A stretch of 64,000 nucleotides of DNA from Kingdonia uniflora (taxonomy: Eukaryota > Streptophyta > Magnoliopsida > Ranunculales > Circaeasteraceae), in the NCBI GenBank assembly GCA_014058105.1, contig JACGCM010000698.1, forward strand, positions 248,001 through 312,000. Reading direction: 5' to 3'. The notes below the pieces were generated by a model, which made no database searches, was not told the DNA's origin, and worked only from the letters and a program-made list of their open reading frames with translations. A program made the translations under genes and the position numbers. Below, in pieces: positions 58,881 to 64,000 of this stretch. The stretch's first letter is position 1. Each line of letters begins with the position of its first letter.

Positions 58881-59725
58881 ACTCCTCCTACTCGGGATCT
58901 TCCACAGGAAAATCAGCGAGAAAATTTGTAATGGCTTGACCCTTTTCAGAATGGTATTGTTCAAACTTGATATCACATTTTCTCAAACTGGTTGACCACT
59001 ATTGCACTCTCCTTGATTTTTATTTATTGGACAGAACCTCCCGAAGTGGGTAGCTCATCATGACTTTGATGGAATGAGTTTAGAAGTAGTGTTTGAGTTT
59101 CTGTGTAGTATAAAAAAGAGTAAAAGAAGTTTCTCAATTTCAGAGTACGTAATTTCTGTTGGAGTGAGGATTTTGCTGATGAAGTAAACTGGTTTCTCAA
59201 TTTTCCCTTCAGGTCAAATAAGAACCGAGCTAAGTGAGGTATCTATATCTGCTAGGTAGATAATCAGTTCGTCATTATCTATTTGGGTGTTCATGATGGA
59301 AGACTTCCCCAAATAGGTTTTGAGATCCTGAAAAGCTGTTTCACATTCTGATATCTATTGAACTTCTATATTTTGCTGAATTTTTTATTGCTTGGTGTAA
59401 CCACGGAGTAATAAGAACATCCCATGACAGTGGTCTGAAGATTTTAAAATGAAATGGTTGATAGCGATAATCTTTTCGGCAAGCTTTTGAACGTCTTTCG
59501 TCATTTTTGGAGATAACATGTTGCGAAGAGCCTGAATCTAATCTGGATCTGCCTCAATCCCCTTCTTGCTGATGAGGTGGCCCAAAAATAAACTTGAATA
59601 TACTCTAAATTAATACTAATAAAGATTGAGACGCATCTTATAAGATTGAAGAATGTTTAATATTGTGTCGAGATCTGAAATGTGGTTGATGGACTGTATG
59701 TTTAAAATAAACTTGAAAACTATGG
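58881..59725 (-). pseudogene. Element D RT C-terminus and RNase H, broken
   Basis: The minus strand shows INHISDLDTILNILQSYKMR (near 59700-59640), LGHLISKKGIEADPD, LRNMLSPKMTKDVQKLAEKI, INHFILKSSDHC, then RNase H text: ISECETAFQDLKTYLGKSS, ELIIYLADIDTSLSSVLI, KPVYFISKILTPTEI and YSEIEKLLLLFF. It matches element A 4880-5640 along its length. Upstream RT motifs are absent because the element ends near 59725. Confidence 0.8.
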
Positions 59726-60118
59726 ACGCGATCCGCTCCCCCTTACTGAATGGTCTGAGTTTATTCCTTACATCAGACGTAAACGATGAATTGAAATTTA
59801 ATTGTATCTATTTCAGTTATATTTCGTGCGTAGAACTACTATTTCAAGAATTATAATGGCATTTTTATTTAAATTGAAGACTCAAAATAAATTGATAAAT
59901 ATTGATTTATATAAAGAAATGTGACACCAAAAACTAATGTTTATAATAAAAGATTACGTCTACAAAAACATCAAAAACACTTATATCCACTGAGATGGGC
60001 CACTACGGCCACTGTCGCCTCCCCTGGTTCACAGACCAAATCCACACTACCTTATCCTCACACCACCTCCAGGTGGTAGTGATCGATTATAAAACAGATC
60101 TCTTAAAAGACTCGTAAG
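59726..60118. other. Unassigned stretch
   Basis: AT-rich sequence followed by a GC-richer 60-bp patch with CCACTACGGCCACTGTCGCC and CCACCTCCAGGTGGTAG (a short palindrome near 60064-60078). I recognise no gene. It may be the untranslated leader next to the LTR at 60119-61244. Confidence 0.4.
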
Positions 60119-61244
60119 TGCACGGTGTACCGTTAAGTACAAGGGTAAGCGGAGTCGTATCCCAAGAGACTTGTGGTATGAACTATACTTCAAGCTACTA
60201 GTTTTATCCAATAACAATTAGTTTGAGTAGGGTTCAAAGTAAAGAAAAGAGAAATGCTAGAAAATATGAGTTGTATGAGCTGGAGTGAGAACCAAGGCCT
60301 AGATTCCACTTTACCCTTTGAAACCATGAGATAACATACACAATTAAAGTAAATTACGAGTTCTCGTATCGCATATCCTTGGTCGGGCATATGCAATACA
60401 TCAAAGGATAAAAGAGATTTAGTGATTGGGAAGTACCCATATACCAACTTACACAACCATGGTCCGGCTGATAAGTGTTGATTATGCTCTCTTCTCCATG
60501 TTCCTAACCTATCTTGTTATGGTCAAACAAGATGGTTAGCTAGATTTATTGTACCACCTAATCCAAGCTATGGTCAAGCATAGGACGAAGGAATTCGAAT
60601 ATGCATTATTTCGGGATGAAGAAAAAGAAATTACTTCTAACAAAGCTATACAATCAACACTAAGGCTACATTGGGTGGAGCTTCCTCTAGCCTTGGCTAA
60701 GAAGATTAGCTACTCATCCCTTTGATCATTGTCATACTACTATTACTATGATAAAAGTAAAGGTCAAAAAAGAAGAAGAAAGAATAACCTTTATTGCTTT
60801 AAACTTTAATATTACACACTCCAAGATGTCCTGTCATCGGTGGGATTCCCCTCCTATTTATTGATTATAGGAGAGTTTTCAAAATATCAATATAAATGAG
60901 AAATACCCTAAACAATGCCTTTCATTATGTTCAAAATATTAAAGCTTTAAAGCTCCATAGTCTATGCCTTGGCCCATGCATAAAATTATATGACTTGATG
61001 ATCTCTATTAATGCCTCTTCAATACTCCTCCATGGGACTTTGGTTGGAAACTTCAAATGAGAATTATTGTTGGAGTACAGCACCCTTGCTCTTTGTTGAA
61101 AATTGGAAAGATGTACGACTTGATTATCATGTGTCTGATTTTCGTAAATACAAACAAAAGTGCTATTAGTGTCACATTTATTTAATAAATGGCTAGGTAG
61201 ATATAAATTAAAGAGTTGGACACATAAATATTGCATGTCTATCA
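60119..61244 (-). repeat. Athila-like LTR
   Basis: On the minus strand a TGATAGACATGC start at 61244 follows a purine tract, and the stretch ends GGTACACCGTGCA at 60119. Text such as GTGCACGGTGTACCGTTAAG, AGGGTAAGCGGAGTCGTATC and the repeated TGGTC...GCATA phrases is of a kind I associate with plant Ty3/gypsy LTRs. No partner LTR is in the window, so both ends are tentative. Confidence 0.45.
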
Positions 61245-61290
61245 AATACCCCAAAATTTATATTTTTCTAGTCCTCAAACAAAAGTAAAC
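61245..61290 (-). other. Polypurine-tract region of the Athila-like element
   Basis: On the minus strand TTGTTTGAGGACTAG, then TATAAATTTTGGGGTATT leads into the LTR start. GAGGAC.AG followed by a T-GGGG tract is the usual 3' end signature of Athila-type elements. Confidence 0.5.
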
Positions 61291-61424
61291 AAAAAACATT
61301 TTTCCATGTCCAGCGGTTGCATTTAGCGTGTGCAACAAACTGTGACGAGTGTTGTCCCATGAGGGTTTACAATGATTATACCCTCAAAAATCGAAAATGA
61401 CACTTTAGCTGTTTTAGATTATAA

Positions 61425-61499
61425 AGAACATATTTCCTGTCAACTTATCCTTATTTTACTATCTTTAGAACATATTTCCTGTCAACTTATCCTTATTTT
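61425..61499 (+). repeat. 42-bp direct duplication
   Basis: AGAACATATTTCCTGTCAAC and the following TTATCCTTATTTT appear at 61425 and 61467 with no mismatch that I can see. The identity points to a recent duplication. Confidence 0.9.
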
Positions 61500-62595
61500 C
61501 AAAATCAAAAACTTGAAATGCTACCTCATGCTAGGAGAAAGATTTAAATATTTTTTCCTTAACTATATCTCAATGTAGTGAAGATAGTGTTATAACACAA
61601 TACATTGTATAGAATAGTTGAGTCAATGTTTGGTAGTCTAGTATTTATTGGAATAAATTTATCGGTTAGTTTGAGAAGTGCCTCAGTTAATTCGTCTTCC
61701 TGGTATTCTTTTTTAACAAGCTTTATTTTTTTTCTTTTCATACATGGTTTCTTCGTGAAGCCTCCATAATAAGGAGTTTCGGTCAATAATCCCCACCAGT
61801 TGGCTAAGGTTACCAGGGTTTGGAACCCCTTCATGACCTAGACCCAGGATTCTCACTTGTAATACTTTTTTTGTTCCCTACACATAGTATATGGTCATAC
61901 TCGAGATTGGTGATAATATTTCCTCTTTCAGTTCTTAATCATGCTATTATGCCTTGCAACGTGAAAGTTTTAGAGTAAGTTTGACTTTTCTTTTATACTC
62001 TCAGGAATGAATTTATTCTTAGGCAGTTGTCTCCCTTAGAGAGAATTATTCCAAACATAAATGTTAAATTTTTCATATTCTAGTCAAAATTTTTGTTGAA
62101 GGTATTGGTAGTATAACTATAGTGAAGTGCAAGCTTTGAAAATATACCAAGAACAATTTGAGTTTTTCGCTAATCACAAGGTAGTACATCTAGTTTAAGA
62201 ACATGATAAATAAATACTCAAGTGTATACTTGGTAAAATATCAAAGTTTTTTGGGTTTTCAAATCAGCATACCATAGTGCCTAAATAAAATTAGTCTAAG
62301 TGCAGGAAATTTGCCAAATATATATCATAAATTGCAAAATCGTCATTATCTTACTCTTCATCAAAATGTATATAAAATATAGTTTTTCTACCTCTAAACT
62401 TAAAATAAAACATTGTCCTCAATGTTTGAGAATAAAATGGAATGGGAAATAAAAATTGGAACTTCCCACCTGAATGTGCCTTGGTTGCCTCCCATGAAGC
62501 ACTAAGTTTTACCATCTTCAGCCAGAACAATGTACCCCCAAACTTAAATGTCATAATATAGGTCTAAATGGGTACAAAGTACAATAATTGATGAA

Positions 62596-63600
62596 CTATC
62601 CAGGTTGCAAGTTCTCCTTAAATAACCGAAGAACACCAAAATTAACCTTATCCTTGAATAACCAGAAAATTTTAAAATAGTGGTTCTCCTTATTTGTACC
62701 TAATTGTGCTGATGCAATGATGATACATAAAAATAACTTAAACTCTAATCCCCCAGGATAAAGATTTTTCTTATTTAATTTATGGGGAATCTCACATTGA
62801 GATATTTTACCTGGTATAACTCCATACACCAAAATTGTATCTTGATATTCATCATTTTTCAAAAAGTGACTTGAACCATTAAAGTGATGCCGATCAAGTA
62901 ATTGAAGGCCTGATTCAAGTTTTTATGACTCAGTTGCAGGTGATAATGCTTGTACTATTTTAAGAATTACGTGGTCGTCCCATTTTTTGAAATATTTTAA
63001 ACATTGATCAATAGAGTAGGTACAACTAGATTTATCGCACAACAAATCCTCAAATTCATTAACAATTATGGTACCCCCAAGTGGCTTGTGAAATGAAGAT
63101 TTAGGCATAGGTATAGGGATGGTTGGTGAAGGAGTAACCAAAACAGAATTAGCCCCCAATAATAGTGATATATCCTATAAAGAAAGGTCATCAATCCACT
63201 GGTTTTCAACATTGCAATTTGTGTCAGGTGGACGCAGCTCAAGGCAAGGCTGAGGTAACTTATAAGGAGACTGAAAAGGAAATGACAAGTTGATAACATC
63301 TGTAACAGTTTGGCAATTTCCAATTTCTTGACTTTGGTACAAATATCATCATCTACAAATTCCTCGCATGTTATCGTATAATGAGACGGTGATTCCATAT
63401 GTTCATATTTTATCTCGTCATCATCATTACAAGAAAAATAATTAGAGGAAAGTGAAAAATATTAAGTCTCGGTCATAGTTTCCTCAAAAGTATTTATTGG
63501 GTTGAGAAATGAAATAATGGATGGTGACATCGATGGTTGAATGTTGAGGGCTAAATTTGGAGGTGATTGAGAAAGAATTATATTAGACATGATAGCTGCT
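62596..63600 (-). pseudogene. Unrecognised decayed coding-like region of the Athila-like element
   Basis: The minus strand holds open runs at 63159-62923 (78 codons, including PTIPIPMPKSSFHKPLGG and DQCLKYFKKWDDHVILKI) and 62862-62596 (88 codons, DTILVYGVIPGKISQCEI). Upstream, LPQPCLELRPPDTNC faintly recalls the PPKLELK.LP phrase before RT in Athila pol. I cannot name a domain. The two runs could be one reading frame joined through a stop at 62922. Coding status is doubtful. Confidence 0.3.
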
Positions 63601-63619
63601 TCTTCAAGATCTTCTTGTG

Positions 63620-63990
63620 ATATAGGATCGTTGACTTTAAAATATTCATCTTCTAAATCTGTCTCGCAATATGGTATCCATTAACCACACGGAGAAAAAA
63701 TTCCTTGATTATGCTTGAATTCATCCATTTTTAAATCACAAGGGGATTTAACTTTGGATTGCTCTTCTTCATCGCTTAGAAATTTTTCGTGCCCAATTTT
63801 ACTCTACGTGGTTGACAATTGAGTTATCTTAGTCTTTATTCTAAAGATAGATTAGGTCGTAGAAGTTTGATTCACCAAAGTCTATTGTTGGAATTCCATT
63901 GATTGTTATATGAAGAGAGCAATGGTATCTTCCAAAGATTGTTTGGGTGGAGCGGGTGGGAACTGATTGGATGATTGGGCGGACTGATGG
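63620..63990 (-). pseudogene. Athila-like gag C-terminal remnant
   Basis: The minus-strand text PPKQSLEDTIALFI, then SMEFQQ.TLVNQTSTT, then FRI.TKITQLSTT resembles the coiled segment of Athila gag (PP...SLEDLLK.F......I.NLE.QIGQLA). It continues FLSDEEEQSKVKSPCDLKM. Stops replace several likely Gln codons. The capsid part would lie beyond the window. Confidence 0.5.
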
Positions 63991-64000
63991 GCCTACATAT

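Larger units (their letters stand above)
38101..59725 (-). mobile_element. Element D: Tat-type retrotransposon, split by element E
   Basis: On the minus strand the element reads RT end, RNase H, second RNase H (59725-58355), then, after element E, integrase (48723-47450), minisatellite, antisense gene (plus strand here), polypurine tract and 3' LTR (38718-38101). The two halves meet in the acidic linker between the second RNase H and the integrase with almost no loss, so I treat them as one element. The 5' LTR, gag, protease and most of the RT are missing at the right side. That the halves belong together is an inference from collinearity. Confidence 0.65.
61490..64000 (-). mobile_element. 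Athila-like element, 3' part with gag remnant, runs off the window
   Basis: On the minus strand a gag C-terminal remnant (64000-63600) is followed by about 1 kb of unrecognised decayed coding-like sequence. Then come the conserved AGTGCTTCATGGGAGGCAAC block (62505-62486), ACATTGAGGACAATGT (62425-62410) and a TTAAGTTTAGAGGTAG tract. 61490-62600 matches 1-1240 inverted. I see no protease, RT or integrase between the gag piece and the 3' block, so this may be a pol-less derivative or one with a large deletion. Confidence 0.55.

Noticed and set aside
60931..61254. 107-codon minus-strand frame
   Set aside because: It lies inside the putative Athila-like LTR and has no recognisable domain.
61559..61834. 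91-codon minus-strand frame starting MKGFQTLVTLANWW
   Set aside because: A partial match exists near 900-1100 but with stops and frameshifts, and it lies after the internal polypurine block. I could not support a protein, though the EDELT...KFIP segment is oddly similar in both copies.
62351..62554. 67-codon minus-strand frame with SASWEATKAHSGG
   Set aside because: It covers the conserved non-coding 3' block of Athila-like elements (GGGAGGCAAC and the polypurine tract), and the matching stretch at 170-400 is not open in the same frame.
1..64000. Host plant genes, tRNA, rRNA, CRISPR arrays or bacterial operons
   Set aside because: None seen. All stretches with coding character belong to retrotransposons, and the remaining sequence is LTR, repeat or unassigned AT-rich DNA.

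Overview
The window is plant nuclear DNA, almost certainly angiosperm heterochromatin. It is built entirely of decayed, nested LTR retrotransposons. I see no cellular gene, tRNA, rRNA or CRISPR array. The call of 'plant' rests on the element types: a chromovirus with an initiator-tRNA-Met primer site and a chromodomain, several Tat-type Ty3/gypsy elements carrying two RNase H domains and a long antisense gene, Athila-type 3' ends, and a plant-type LINE RNase H. The species cannot be told from the sequence.

Layout. 1-1246 is the 3' internal part of an Athila-like element (+). 1247-38095 is Tat element A (+), with LTRs of about 708 bp. It is interrupted twice: by chromovirus B (-, 5713-15586) between its RNase H and second RNase H, and by Tat element C (+, about 25618-38061) inside its 3' LTR, whose last 34 bp reappear at 38062-38095. 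Tat element D (-) begins 5 bp further on, tail to tail with A. Its 3' LTR, antisense gene and integrase occupy 38101-48728; its RT and both RNase H domains lie at about 58355-59725. Between these halves sits element E (+, about 48729-58350), a close relative that starts in the same RNase H-integrase linker where D is broken. D and E therefore form an imperfect palindrome of about 20 kb with a 130-bp LTR fragment at its centre. The right end holds an Athila-like LTR (-, 60119-61244) and the 3' internal part of an Athila-like element (-, to 64000) with a gag remnant and no visible pol.

How the parts work together. Each Tat element has sense gag-pol followed by a convergent antisense gene between pol and the 3' LTR. 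The four antisense genes (A, C, D, E) share a short basic N-terminal motif (RI..K...L+..F), a domain resembling the 'putative gypsy type transposon' family, a basic nuclear-localisation-like patch in D and E, and a long coiled coil. Minisatellites lie exactly between the convergent stop codons in A (44 bp), D and E (160 bp).

Every coding region is broken by stops and frameshifts. At least six catalytic aspartates have become asparagine by G to A changes, as expected from deamination of methylated cytosines in silenced elements. The best-preserved pieces are the integrase core of E and parts of the D and E antisense genes. The points most worth checking are the antisense gene family, the D/E palindrome, and a 1.17-kb LINE-derived insertion in D with a perfect 12-bp target duplication and an empty site in E.
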